Source: Marinomonas maritima (GTDB taxonomy: Bacteria; Pseudomonadota; Gammaproteobacteria; Pseudomonadales; Marinomonadaceae). Taken from it: a stretch of DNA of 64,000 bases. Made by a program: the position numbers and the translations under genes. Position 1 is the stretch's first letter. The number at the start of each line of letters is the position of its first letter. The DNA lies in contig NZ_JAMZEG020000001.1 of NCBI RefSeq assembly GCF_024435075.2, positions 1 to 64,000 of the forward strand, in the 5' to 3' direction. Below, in pieces: positions 9,052 through 17,191 of the stretch. The notes beneath the pieces are model-generated. The model was not told the DNA's origin. It was given only the letters and a program-made list of their open reading frames with translations, and searched no databases.

Positions 9052-9082
9052 ACCATTGGTTAGCGTTTTGCTAGCCAATGGT
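9052..9082. other. Stem-loop overlapping the DoxX stop codon
   Basis: ACCATTGGTTAGC pairs with GCTAGCCAATGGT (one T-G pair) around a short T-rich loop. It lies between the converging chemoreceptor and bufferin operons and covers the last codons of the DoxX gene. No T-run follows on either strand, so it is not a standard intrinsic terminator. Confidence 0.5.
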
Positions 9083-9530
9083 CCAAAGAGAAAACGCCCG
9101 CTCCTCGATACATTAATAACAGTGCGATGGCCAACCAAGTAGCATGCGTTGGATAAGCATCTGGGTAAACAAAAAGCTGAATCACCAGTGTCATCATCGC
9201 AATACCAAACCCCGCAAGACGAGTGAAAAGCCCACTCAGAATCAGAATGGGTAAAAGGTGTTCTGCCACCGTGGCGAGTACCGCCGCGATCATCGGTGGA
9301 ATAAGAGGTAGGTCGTATTCATATTCAAACAAGTAGCCAGTTGATTCGGCCAATCTTGGTAAACCAAGCTCTACTTTCATCGCAATTAAATCGAGAGAAA
9401 ACCCTTCTATTTTGGTTTGCCCTGAACGCCAAAAAACCGCCGCGATAGAAAATCGGGCAACAAAAAGAATCAGAGATTCGGGGATTATTTTAAATATTGC
9501 CTCGCTTTTGCTATTGATAAAAGACAGCAT
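9060..9530 (-). CDS. DoxX family membrane protein of the bufferin operon
   Basis: A 156-residue protein with four hydrophobic helices and the DoxX features of RFSIAAVFWRSGQTKI near the N-terminus and AEHLLPILILSGLFTRLAGFG in the middle. DoxX proteins are inner-membrane proteins linked to quinone or thiol redox chemistry. Bufferin operons frequently end with one, so it probably supports export, maturation or redox upkeep of the modified peptide. It lies 23 bases after bufC. The mechanism is unknown. Confidence 0.88.
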   Translation of the reverse strand: MLSFINSKSEAIFKIIPESLILFVARFSIAAVFWRSGQTKIEGFSLDLIAMKVELGLPRLAESTGYLFEYEYDLPLIPPMIAAVLATVAEHLLPILILSGLFTRLAGFGIAMMTLVIQLFVYPDAYPTHATWLAIALLLMYRGAGVFSLDHWLAKR

Positions 9531-9553
9531 GGTTCATTCCTTATTTTTAGGTG

Positions 9554-10297
9554 TTATTTGATTTGAGTTAGTACTTTCCATTCAATCAGTTTTGCCAGTG
9601 TTTTTCCTAAATCAAACAAATCTGAATCCGGCACAGCGTCTTCGAGCGATTTTTGTTGTATTAGGTTTTTAATAAAAACCGCTTCTTCTTTTTGGATGAC
9701 ATGCAGTTGAGCGTAGAGATGAGATTTTATTAGTAGTAAGTATTCACTTTTTTTTATATCGACCTTGTTAAGGCGTTGGTGCCCATCGCTGAAATGCGCT
9801 TGGTATAAAGAACCAATGGCAAAAGGTGATGCTAAGATTTTTGTGGTTGGTGGAACGTTCAGCAATAAAGCACTAGGGTCTTCTACCGATGAGAACGCAG
9901 TAGAAACAGCATCATGATCAAGGGTCTTGTATTCTTCGCTGTGAGTGAGCGTTAACATTTCATGTTCGAGTGCGGCGACATCGGCCAGAAAAGGAAGGTT
10001 TTCTGCTGGTTCGAAAGTGCGGATAAAATCTGAAAAATTCACACCATATTCACTAATAATGGGTGAACTAGGTGGGTTTTCTAATAAATATATTCGTGCC
10101 ATCGCGCGGAAGAACACCTCTCCCACTAGTGTTTCCGTAACAGGAAAAATATCGCATAAGGTGTCAATCAGTGAGACCACTACGTTATTACGGTAAACGT
10201 TTAGTCTGACTTCCTGCTGTTGCCTATTTTCAGCTTTGATTTCGTTATAAAAGCGAGTGTCTTCCGTGAGTAAGGCGTTTTTAAATGACGTGTTCAC
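9554..10297 (-). CDS. bufC: BufC/HvfC family RiPP partner protein (DUF2063)
   Basis: This 247-residue protein begins at GTG 10295-10297, which has GGAG six to seven bases upstream and overlaps the end of bufB by 17 bases; a longer open frame upstream runs entirely within bufB. The N-terminal half contains the DUF2063 stretch RLNVYRNNVVVSLIDTL and FPVTETLVGEVFF. In characterised bufferin and oxazolin systems the BufC/HvfC protein partners the multinuclear iron enzyme and presents the precursor peptide. The annotation putative DNA-binding domain for this family is probably misleading here. Confidence 0.87.
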   Translation of the reverse strand: MNTSFKNALLTEDTRFYNEIKAENRQQQEVRLNVYRNNVVVSLIDTLCDIFPVTETLVGEVFFRAMARIYLLENPPSSPIISEYGVNFSDFIRTFEPAENLPFLADVAALEHEMLTLTHSEEYKTLDHDAVSTAFSSVEDPSALLLNVPPTTKILASPFAIGSLYQAHFSDGHQRLNKVDIKKSEYLLLIKSHLYAQLHVIQKEEAVFIKNLIQQKSLEDAVPDSDLFDLGKTLAKLIEWKVLTQIK

Positions 10298-11207
10298 GGC
10301 GTATCTCCAATGGTGGGATAGACTCTCGTATGCGGTTTGCCATGTTCGCTTCTTCAAGCAATATCGACATTGGCGGCAGGTTACCATCACGTTCAATCAA
10401 TGTTGGGCAGTCGCCAGTCAATGCTAAGGTATATTGGTAAAGAGACCAAACGTCTTGCGATACGGGTTCGTCATGACTGTCTATTTTTAATGGAACAACA
10501 AGGTTACTGTCTGTGGTGTGACCTGCTAAATGCATTTGACTCACAGCATGAACAGGAAACGCGTCCATATAATGGTAAGGGTTTTGCCCGTGATTAAAAC
10601 AAGACACTTCCACGTTGTTGATGTCTAGAAGCAAGCCGCAGCCGGTACGTTTGCTCATTTCTGTCAGAAAGGCGATTTCGCTCATTTCGCTACGGTTAAA
10701 TTCAAAATAGGTCGATGGATTTTCGATTAATACTTGGCGTTTTAGGCGCGCCTGTATTTGCTCGATGTGCTCGCACACTCTGCGTAATGTCGCCTCATCA
10801 TAGGCAACGGGTAGTAAATCGTTTAAAAAGGCGTTGTCGTGCGAAGACCAAGCTAAATGCTCTGAAAAGACTTCAGGTTCAATTTCATCGACTAATCGCG
10901 CAACCCGATCAAGATGTTGCGTATTAATGGAATGCTCACCGCCGATAGACAATCCGACGCCGTGTATCGTTATTGGATAATGCTGACGAATTAGTGATAA
11001 ATAATGACGTGCAGGCCCGCCTTTGCTCAAATAGTTTTCGGCGTGAATTTCAAAGAAACCGACGTCAGGTAATTCGGCTAAGATAAGTTTGTAGTATGCG
11101 GGTTTTAGGCTGATGCCAGAACGAGAAAAAAAACGCTCCGCAAAGCGCGAAGAAAGGGGAGCATCTTCGGCTTGCGTAAGTGCTTGTTCAGAAAGAACAG
11201 GAGACAT
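10281..11207 (-). CDS. bufB: BufB, multinuclear non-heme iron enzyme (DUF692/MNIO)
   Basis: This 308-residue protein belongs to the DUF692 TIM-barrel family. Visible motifs are FFEIHAENYLSKGG, HGVGLSIGG, SEHLAWS, LIENPSTYFEF, LLLDINNV and QMHLAGHT; these carry the His, Asp and Glu ligands of the di- or tri-iron site. MNIO enzymes use oxygen to convert cysteines of precursor peptides into heterocycles or related groups; BufB makes 5-thiooxazoles in the Caulobacter bufferin. It sits directly between the precursor and bufC. The ATG at 11205-11207 leaves 16 bases to bufA. Confidence 0.93.
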   Translation of the reverse strand: MSPVLSEQALTQAEDAPLSSRFAERFFSRSGISLKPAYYKLILAELPDVGFFEIHAENYLSKGGPARHYLSLIRQHYPITIHGVGLSIGGEHSINTQHLDRVARLVDEIEPEVFSEHLAWSSHDNAFLNDLLPVAYDEATLRRVCEHIEQIQARLKRQVLIENPSTYFEFNRSEMSEIAFLTEMSKRTGCGLLLDINNVEVSCFNHGQNPYHYMDAFPVHAVSQMHLAGHTTDSNLVVPLKIDSHDEPVSQDVWSLYQYTLALTGDCPTLIERDGNLPPMSILLEEANMANRIRESIPPLEIRREHVI

Positions 11208-11223
11208 TTTGTGTATCCGTCTC

Positions 11224-11499
11224 TTAGAACGCTTTCAGTTGGCCGTGGCCAGTTGAAGACGTTTTAGATTCCATGTCGACACAAGAACCAGCTGGAACTA
11301 ATTTCCACGCATTTGCTTGGTAGTCAGTTTTGGATGTACCAGCGCAAGAGGTGCCAGGGCCAGCAGCGCAATCGTTTTGTCCAGCAAGTGCAACGCCGTA
11401 ACATTTTTCTTTGCTTGCAGCTTGTGCAGGAACAGATACCGCAGAGATAGCGACGGCAGTACCAAGTGCAAGTGCTAATGATGCTGTTTTGTTTTTCAT
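11224..11499 (-). CDS. bufA1: BufA1-type bufferin precursor (DUF2282)
   Basis: This 91-residue protein has a signal peptide (residues 1-27, ending AQA) and a mature region with four cysteines (C33, C44, C52, C73), matching DUF2282: EKCYGVALAGQNDC, then SCAGTSKTDYQ and GSCVD. In bufferins such cysteines are modified by BufB-BufC and the exported peptide buffers copper in the periplasm. Which cysteines are modified here cannot be read from sequence. It is the first gene after a 98-bp gap from the anti-sigma gene. That gap has GGTTAC (11546-11551), which reads GTAACC on the coding strand and resembles an ECF -35 element, but I could not place a convincing -10. Confidence 0.92.
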   Translation of the reverse strand: MKNKTASLALALGTAVAISAVSVPAQAASKEKCYGVALAGQNDCAAGPGTSCAGTSKTDYQANAWKLVPAGSCVDMESKTSSTGHGQLKAF

Positions 11500-11597
11500 G
11501 GGTAGATCCTCATTCGATATAAAGGGAAAGACAGGGAAGTCTTTTGGTTACATTGCTTTGACGTAGTAAAGTTTATGTCTATTACACAAGAAACACA

Positions 11598-11789
11598 TTA
11601 TTTTTCACTTTCGTTTTCGCCTTTTGTATAACGCTTTGAAATAAAACGTAATTCTTGCATTTGCTTACCAAATTGACGACAAGGTAAGCACATAGAAGTA
11701 TGTATTCCTAGACTCAGCTTTTCCTTTGTCGAAAGCGGCCGGTCAAGTTTTTCAGAGAGCATTTGGGTCGCTTGTTTGCAGTTCAACAT
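11598..11789 (-). CDS. Soluble zinc-binding anti-sigma factor (zf-HC2/ZAS type)
   Basis: A 63-residue protein with C4 and the HxxxCxxC motif H30-C34-C37 that defines zinc-binding anti-sigma factors. It has no transmembrane segment, so it is cytoplasmic. It begins one base after the sigma-factor stop, the usual arrangement of an ECF sigma and its cognate anti-sigma. It probably holds the sigma factor inactive and releases it on metal displacement or thiol oxidation; that trigger is inferred from the family. Confidence 0.83.
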   Translation of the reverse strand: MLNCKQATQMLSEKLDRPLSTKEKLSLGIHTSMCLPCRQFGKQMQELRFISKRYTKGENESEK

Positions 11790-11790
11790 G

Positions 11791-12420
11791 TTAGGACACC
11801 TTAGCTTGATACCAATTGTCTTCTAGACACTCTCGTAAACGTAGTCGAGCACGATACAAGGTGACGTTAAGATTGCTAACCGATACGTCTTCATTATGGC
11901 AAATTTCCGGCGTTTCCATTTCTAGAAATTCACGCATCATAAAGAATCGACCATATTTTTCTGGTAACGCATTCAAACAAGCATCAAACACACGCCAAAA
12001 ATGGACATTTTCAACGTCGTGATCTGGCTGATCCCATTTTTGTGGACGTTCATGCTTTTGCCAGTGACCGTTGTCTTTGAATAATTGGTCCATTAGTTCT
12101 TCACCGTTTAGGTTTGGACCGTCTTCTAACTGACTGACGGCGGTGTGGCGCTTTTCTTTGCGTAACAGATCAATTACCTTATTTTTTAAGATAGAAAAAA
12201 CCCACGTTTTAAAGGCCGATTGCCGTGCAAAACGATCAATATGTTGATACGCCGATAGCATGGCTTCTTGCACTGCATCTTCTGCTAATTGGCTATCTCG
12301 AACTTGCAATGTTGCGAATTTCAGCATTTGTATACGCAGTTCTGCTATAAACGCGGCATCATGAAATGCGTTCGTCATTGCTGAATTGTCTATCTCTTGA
12401 GATAGGTTCACATTAGTCAT
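11791..12420 (-). CDS. ECF-type RNA polymerase sigma factor for the bufferin locus
   Basis: This 209-residue sigma-70 family protein has region 2 (LRIQMLKFATLQVRDSQLAEDAVQEA and FKTWVFSILKNKVID, residues ~30-85) and region 4 (LPEKYGRFFMMREF, then VSVSNLNVTLYRARLRLRECL). A central insert with DHDVENVHFWRVFDACL is seen in the ECF subgroup that accompanies DUF2282/DUF692 clusters. It precedes the anti-sigma gene by one base and the precursor gene by about 290 bases, so it is expected to drive the buf operon. Confidence 0.9.
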   Translation of the reverse strand: MTNVNLSQEIDNSAMTNAFHDAAFIAELRIQMLKFATLQVRDSQLAEDAVQEAMLSAYQHIDRFARQSAFKTWVFSILKNKVIDLLRKEKRHTAVSQLEDGPNLNGEELMDQLFKDNGHWQKHERPQKWDQPDHDVENVHFWRVFDACLNALPEKYGRFFMMREFLEMETPEICHNEDVSVSNLNVTLYRARLRLRECLEDNWYQAKVS

Positions 12421-12506
12421 TTAAGCCTCGGATCATGTGCAATGGTTAGACGATGTTAGGATTCGCTTTATTACAAAATAGTCGATGTTTTTCTCGACCT
12501 CGTCTT

Positions 12507-13064
12507 TTAGTCTGTTTTTTCTGACAAAAGTTCGGCTTCCGCGAGGTATTCATCTTTTAGTTTGACGTAATTCAGGCCAGCGTATTGAAAGTATTCAATT
12601 TCCTTTTCGTTTAACGGACGAATCTTTTTTACTGGCGACCCCATGTACATAAAACCAGACTCTAAACGTTTACCGGGTGGTACTAATGAGCCCGCACCGA
12701 TAATGATTTCGTCTTCAATGACAGCACCATCTAAAATGGTTGTGCCCATGCCGACTAAGACTCTACTGCCGACGGTGCAACCGTGCAGCATGGCCATGTG
12801 CCCGACCGTCACATCATCACCAATCGACAACGGGTAGCCTTCAGGCTTGTAAGTGCTGGCGTGAGTGATGTGTAAACATGAATTGTCTTGAATGCTGGTG
12901 CGAGCGCCAATAGTGATGCTGTGCATGTCGCCACGAATGGCGACTAAAGGCCAAACTGAACTGTCATCACCAATGGTGACATCGCCAATGATAACCGCGT
13001 TTTCATCGACCCAAACTCGGTCTCCGAGTTGTGGCATTTTGCCACGGAAAGATTTCATCACCAT
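12507..13064 (-). CDS. Gamma-class carbonic anhydrase family protein (YrdA-like)
   Basis: This 185-residue protein is a left-handed beta-helix of hexapeptide repeats (VIIGDVTIGDDSSVWP and following turns). The three zinc-ligand histidines are present in CLHITHAS and VGHMAMLHG. Family members bind zinc at trimer interfaces; carbonic anhydrase activity is proven only for some, so a housekeeping role is uncertain. Two ATGs six bases apart (13064, 13058) are possible behind GAGAGG; the first is listed. It is divergent from prlC across a 210-bp gap. Confidence 0.9.
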   Translation of the reverse strand: MVMKSFRGKMPQLGDRVWVDENAVIIGDVTIGDDSSVWPLVAIRGDMHSITIGARTSIQDNSCLHITHASTYKPEGYPLSIGDDVTVGHMAMLHGCTVGSRVLVGMGTTILDGAVIEDEIIIGAGSLVPPGKRLESGFMYMGSPVKKIRPLNEKEIEYFQYAGLNYVKLKDEYLAEAELLSEKTD

Positions 13065-13274
13065 AAATCCTCTCTATACAGAATGTTTTGCGTTATAAAT
13101 GAAGGAACTATTAATACAATAGCGATAGACGCATTGAAAAACGACAAAGACCACCTATCTTATTAAGCATAGTGATCATTAATACATTCTTACGGTGTCG
13201 TTTTAAGACGACGGTGTGAGAATGCGAAAACGCCGAATTAAACGGCCTTAAATTTCATAAAAGGATACCACGAT

Positions 13275-15305
13275 ATGTCAGAGTCTGTATGGGCTGCGAC
13301 CAGCTTGCCAAATTTTACCGGCGTCGATGTTGCAAGCATCGAATCCGACTTGGACGCGCTTCTTGAGGTTAACAAAAAAGCCATTGACACTTGTGTGAGC
13401 GAAAACGCGAACCCAACGTGGGAAAGCCTTGTTTTACCACTGGATCAATTACACGATGACCTTAATAATTTTTGGTCGCCGATTGGTCATTTAAACTCGG
13501 TAAAAGATACGCCTGCGCTTCGAGCTGCTTACAATGCGTGTTTGCCAAAATTGACTCAGTTCTATACGGATCTTGGTCAGAACAAAGCGCTTTATCAGGC
13601 CTATAAAACATTGGCTGACAGTGACGTCGCAAAAGACCTAACGCCAGCGCAAACGGAAGCGTTAACTCAAACGATTCGTGACTTTGAATTATCAGGTGTT
13701 GGCTTAGAAGGCGACGCTAAAAAACGCTACGGCGAAATGAGTCAGCGTTTGTCTGAGTTGGGCAGCCAATTTGGTGAAAACGTTTTGGATGCAACACAAG
13801 CGTGGAGCAAGTTGATTACAGATGAAAATGAATTGGCCGGCTTACCAGAGTCTGCGCTTGCTCAAGCCAAACAAATGGCGGAGGCTAAATCGCAACCAGG
13901 TTGGTTATTTACGTTGGATTTCCCTTCTTACATTCCGGTGATGAATTACGCTGACAATGCGGAACTACGCGAAGAAATGTATCGCGCGTTTGTGACTCGC
14001 GCTTCGGATCAGGGCGGTGATATCAAATACAACAATGCGCCGTTGATCGATGAGATTTTGTCATTGCGTCATGAAATGGCACAGATATTGGGTTTTGATA
14101 ATTACGCTGAATTGTCGGTCGCCACCAAAATGGCTGAGAACGGCCAGCAGGTTATCGACTTCTTACAAGACCTTGCGGAGAAGTCTAAAAGCTCGGCAGA
14201 ACAAGATCTTGCGCAGTTAACGGCTTTCGCAAAAGACGAAAATGGCGTCGAAAAACTCAATGCTTGGGACATGGCTTATTACGCGGAAAAACTGCGCCAA
14301 CATAAGTACAGCATTTCTCAGGAAGAGCTTCGTCCTTACTTCCCAATGAACAAAGTATTGTCCGGATTGTTTCACGTGGCACAAACTTTGTTCGGTGTGG
14401 ATATTCGTGAAGAAAAAGAATTTGATAGCTATAACAATGACTTGAAGTTATTTACGATCAGTAAAGACGGCGAAGATATTTCTCGTTTCTATTTAGACCC
14501 TTATTCACGGGAAGCAAAACGCGGTGGCGCTTGGATGGACTCTTGTCGTACACGTCGTCGTTTAAGCGACAATCGCCTACAATTACCAATTGCTTATCTT
14601 GTGTGTAATTTCACACCACCAATTGGCGATAAACCCGCTTTGTTAACGCATGACGAAGTAACAACCTTGTTCCATGAATTTGGTCACGGCTTGCATCATA
14701 TGTTGACCCAAGTAGAGGTTTCATCCGTATCAGGCATTAATGGTGTAGCGTGGGACGCGGTTGAATTACCGAGTCAATTCATGGAAAACTGGTGTTACGA
14801 ACCAGAAGCCTTGGCGCATATCGCAGGACATTACGAAACCGGTGAGCCATTACCTCAGGACTTACTCGACAAAATGCTCGCGGCGAAAAATTTCCAATCG
14901 GGTATGCAAATGATGCGTCAGCTGGAGATCTCATTATTTGATTTCCGTCTGCACATGGAATACAAAAAAGGTATCTCTGTTCAATCGGTTATTGACGATG
15001 TCCGTAGCAAGGTGGCGGTTACAACACCACCAGAGTTTAACCGTTTCCAAACAAGCTTCTCGCATGTCTTTGCTGGCGGTTATGCCGCGGGTTACTACAG
15101 CTACAAATGGGCGGAGGTTTTGTCGGCGGATGCGTTCTCTAAATTCGAGGAAGACGGCATCTTCAATGCGGATACGGGTGCGCACTTCCGTGATACCATA
15201 TTAGCCAATGGTGGTTCTCGTCCAGCCGCTCAATTGTTCGCTGAATTTCGTGGTCGTGAGCCTAGTACTGATGCGTTATTGAGACACAGTGGCATCGCGG
15301 CGTAG
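13275..15305 (+). CDS. prlC: Oligopeptidase A (M3 family metallopeptidase)
   Basis: This 676-residue cytoplasmic zinc peptidase carries the active-site motif FHEFGHGLHH, with HEFGH at residues 467-471, followed by the downstream glutamate region ELPSQFMENWCYE. It degrades short peptides, including cleaved signal peptides, in the manner of E. coli PrlC. The ATG at 13275 has AAGGA about nine bases upstream. YheV follows 21 bases after the stop, the same pairing as in other gammaproteobacteria. Length is normal. Confidence 0.95.
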   Translation: MSESVWAATSLPNFTGVDVASIESDLDALLEVNKKAIDTCVSENANPTWESLVLPLDQLHDDLNNFWSPIGHLNSVKDTPALRAAYNACLPKLTQFYTDLGQNKALYQAYKTLADSDVAKDLTPAQTEALTQTIRDFELSGVGLEGDAKKRYGEMSQRLSELGSQFGENVLDATQAWSKLITDENELAGLPESALAQAKQMAEAKSQPGWLFTLDFPSYIPVMNYADNAELREEMYRAFVTRASDQGGDIKYNNAPLIDEILSLRHEMAQILGFDNYAELSVATKMAENGQQVIDFLQDLAEKSKSSAEQDLAQLTAFAKDENGVEKLNAWDMAYYAEKLRQHKYSISQEELRPYFPMNKVLSGLFHVAQTLFGVDIREEKEFDSYNNDLKLFTISKDGEDISRFYLDPYSREAKRGGAWMDSCRTRRRLSDNRLQLPIAYLVCNFTPPIGDKPALLTHDEVTTLFHEFGHGLHHMLTQVEVSSVSGINGVAWDAVELPSQFMENWCYEPEALAHIAGHYETGEPLPQDLLDKMLAAKNFQSGMQMMRQLEISLFDFRLHMEYKKGISVQSVIDDVRSKVAVTTPPEFNRFQTSFSHVFAGGYAAGYYSYKWAEVLSADAFSKFEEDGIFNADTGAHFRDTILANGGSRPAAQLFAEFRGREPSTDALLRHSGIAA

Positions 15306-15326
15306 CGTTAAAAGGTAATTGAAATT

Positions 15327-15587
15327 ATGACAGTAAAACGTTTTATCGCGGGGGCCGTGTGCCCACGCTGTAGTGAGATGGATAAGATTCGTGCGTGGCG
15401 TGATGATGACGCTGAAAAACAGTATCGAGAGTGTATTTCCTGTGGCTATGAAGATGTTCAGTCGACAGTGGTACAGGCCCAGCCGACTGAAATCGTTACA
15501 CGGGTGAACCAACCGCACAGCAGCGCGCCGGAGGCGGAAGAAGTCGTAATCAACTTCATCCCAAACCCCGGAATGACAAAACACTAA
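15327..15587 (+). CDS. YheV family zinc-ribbon protein
   Basis: An 86-residue protein with two CxxC knuckles, CPRC and CISC, spaced as in a zinc ribbon and matching the YheV family (KRFIAGAVCPRC near the N-terminus). Function is unknown. YheV is commonly encoded directly after prlC, as here, and is read through from it. The gene ends 20 bases before a terminator. Confidence 0.88.
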   Translation: MTVKRFIAGAVCPRCSEMDKIRAWRDDDAEKQYRECISCGYEDVQSTVVQAQPTEIVTRVNQPHSSAPEAEEVVINFIPNPGMTKH

Positions 15588-15606
15588 TACAGAACATTTA
15601 TGAACT

Positions 15607-15644
15607 AAAAAGCGGATTCACTGCAAAGTGAATCCGCTTTTTTT
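15607..15644. terminator. Bidirectional terminator between yheV and the DUF3750 gene
   Basis: AAAAAGCGGATTCACT pairs with AGTGAATCCGCTTTTT around a four-base loop, with a T-run on both strands. It serves yheV (+) and the lipoprotein gene (-). Confidence 0.92.
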
Positions 15645-15647
15645 GGT

Positions 15648-16187
15648 TTATTTTTTGTTAGCGTAACCACTGCCAATGGCGTTGAACGGCATATCAAGGT
15701 CAAGTTCAGGGACTTGCTGTCCTATCCACGTTGGGAAGGTATTACTGTTTGGGCCTGGGAATACAGTGTATTCGTTTGCCCAAGGATAGCGTTTTACGGC
15801 GTCGCTAATTTTTGGAATGAGGGCTTCGGCTTTTTGGCCGGTTATAGACAGTACTTTACTCGGCTTTGCTCCAAACCAATAACGATCGGGTGTGGCTGTT
15901 TTGTATTCTGATAATGCAGGTAATCCGCGATTAACTCGCCAGCCAACGACTTCATATACTGTGTACTCAGTCGCGTTTTTTTCTTTTGTGGCAACCCAGG
16001 TATGAACCGCAAACCAGCCGCGCCAGCTGTAGGCATCTGCGGCATAGAATTCAATGACAGCCTCTTTTTCTATTTCCGGTGCGGGCGCAATACCAGCAGG
16101 TTCACGGCTTGCTGTGCGCCAGCTGTCATTTGTCGAACAAGCGCTCAGTAATATAGTAATGAAGAGTAATCCAATGTACTTTGTCAT
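15648..16187 (-). CDS. DUF3750 family lipoprotein
   Basis: A 179-residue protein with a lipoprotein signal peptide (lipobox LLSAC, Cys at residue 16), so it is probably anchored in the cell envelope. The body matches DUF3750: WFAVHTWVATKEKNATEYTVYEV, then TPDRYWFGAKPS and the conserved PGPNSNTFPTWIGQQVPELDLDMP. Family function is unknown; the GPNSNTF motif is its most constant part. It is a single-gene unit closed by the adjacent bidirectional terminator. Confidence 0.85.
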   Translation of the reverse strand: MTKYIGLLFITILLSACSTNDSWRTASREPAGIAPAPEIEKEAVIEFYAADAYSWRGWFAVHTWVATKEKNATEYTVYEVVGWRVNRGLPALSEYKTATPDRYWFGAKPSKVLSITGQKAEALIPKISDAVKRYPWANEYTVFPGPNSNTFPTWIGQQVPELDLDMPFNAIGSGYANKK

Positions 16188-16243
16188 CTTGTCGATCCTT
16201 TTTTGCGCAGACTAAAATATTTTTTTATACGGTATAAATAAAA

Positions 16244-16270
16244 AAAACGCCAAAGACAATTGGCGTTTTT
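16244..16270 (-). terminator. Terminator after the nitroreductase gene
   Basis: On the minus strand ACGCCAA and TTGGCGT form a stem around a short loop, followed by a long T-run (the A-run at 16240-16247 on the plus strand). Confidence 0.85.
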
Positions 16271-16299
16271 CATTATTAAAAATAATACAATTGAGTGTG

Positions 16300-16938
16300 T
16301 TATTTCATTTCTGTAATGAATTGCGCGGTAGAACGACGTACTTTTTTCATGCCTTTTAGCCAATCACCTTCTTCGGCACGGTAGCCTAGAGGTAATAGAA
16401 CAACTGAACGAAGGCCTCGTTCTGTTAACCCTAGAATTTCGTCTACTTTAGCAGGATCAAACCCTTCCATTGGTGTACTGTCAACGCCTTCTTCTGCCGC
16501 TGCAATCAATGCCGTACCAAGGCCAATGTAAGCTTGACGAGCCGCGTGTTGGTAATTGACCTCTGCATCGCGAGGAGGGTAAGCGCCTAATATCATTTGG
16601 CGATAGTTTTCCCAGCCTTCGTTCTTAAAACCACGTTCATCATTGACTAGGTCGAACATCTCATTAATGCGATCTTCTGTGTAGTTGTTCCACGCTGCAA
16701 AAACCAAAAGGTGAGAGCCGTCGGTGATTTGCGCTTGATTCCAAGCATGGGGGACAATTTTTTCACGTAATTCTTTATTCGTTACCACAATCACTTCGTA
16801 CGGCTGTAAGCCGCTTGACGTCGCTGTCAGACGAATGGCTTCTAGTATACGGTCCACTTTTTCTTGCTCAACCGCTTTGCCTGAATCCATTTTTTTCGTG
16901 GCATAACGCCAGCTTAGCTTGTCCAACAAATTCGACAT
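16300..16938 (-). CDS. NAD(P)H-dependent nitroreductase family oxidoreductase (NfsB-like)
   Basis: This 212-residue flavoprotein matches the FMN-dependent nitroreductase family: the N-terminal RYATKKMDSGK, ATSSGLQPYEVIVVTN (FMN phosphate region), HAARQAYIGLGTALIAAAEEG and PLGYRAEEGDW. Members reduce nitroaromatics and quinones or act as dihydropteridine reductases; the physiological substrate is not clear. It is monocistronic with its own terminator. Length is typical of NfsB. Confidence 0.9.
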   Translation of the reverse strand: MSNLLDKLSWRYATKKMDSGKAVEQEKVDRILEAIRLTATSSGLQPYEVIVVTNKELREKIVPHAWNQAQITDGSHLLVFAAWNNYTEDRINEMFDLVNDERGFKNEGWENYRQMILGAYPPRDAEVNYQHAARQAYIGLGTALIAAAEEGVDSTPMEGFDPAKVDEILGLTERGLRSVVLLPLGYRAEEGDWLKGMKKVRRSTAQFITEMK

Positions 16939-17191
16939 TTCAATTCCTTAATAAGGGTTTATATATGCAGACAATATGGGTCTAACCACAACTAACTTCA
17001 AGCGTTGCTTTAAGAACAAAGTGTGGAAGTGGAACAAAAAATTAAGGTGAGATAGGGAAGCCTAGACGGTTACGACATCAGAAAATGGGTGTTCAGTTTA
17101 TTTACTCCTATTCTTAATAACCGAATCAATAATGCCCCAAAATGGTTCATTTTTGCGGCGGTATGCAGTAAGGTGTTTTTTTTAAATTTCA

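Noticed and set aside
11500..11597. Complete ECF promoter of the bufA gene
   Set aside because: GTAACC at 11546-11551 resembles a -35, but the nearest CGAA-like -10 is about 29 bases away, too far for a normal ECF spacer, so no promoter feature is listed.
16939..17191. Riboswitch in the sstT leader
   Set aside because: No conserved riboswitch core or terminator/antiterminator pair was recognised in the 253 bases.
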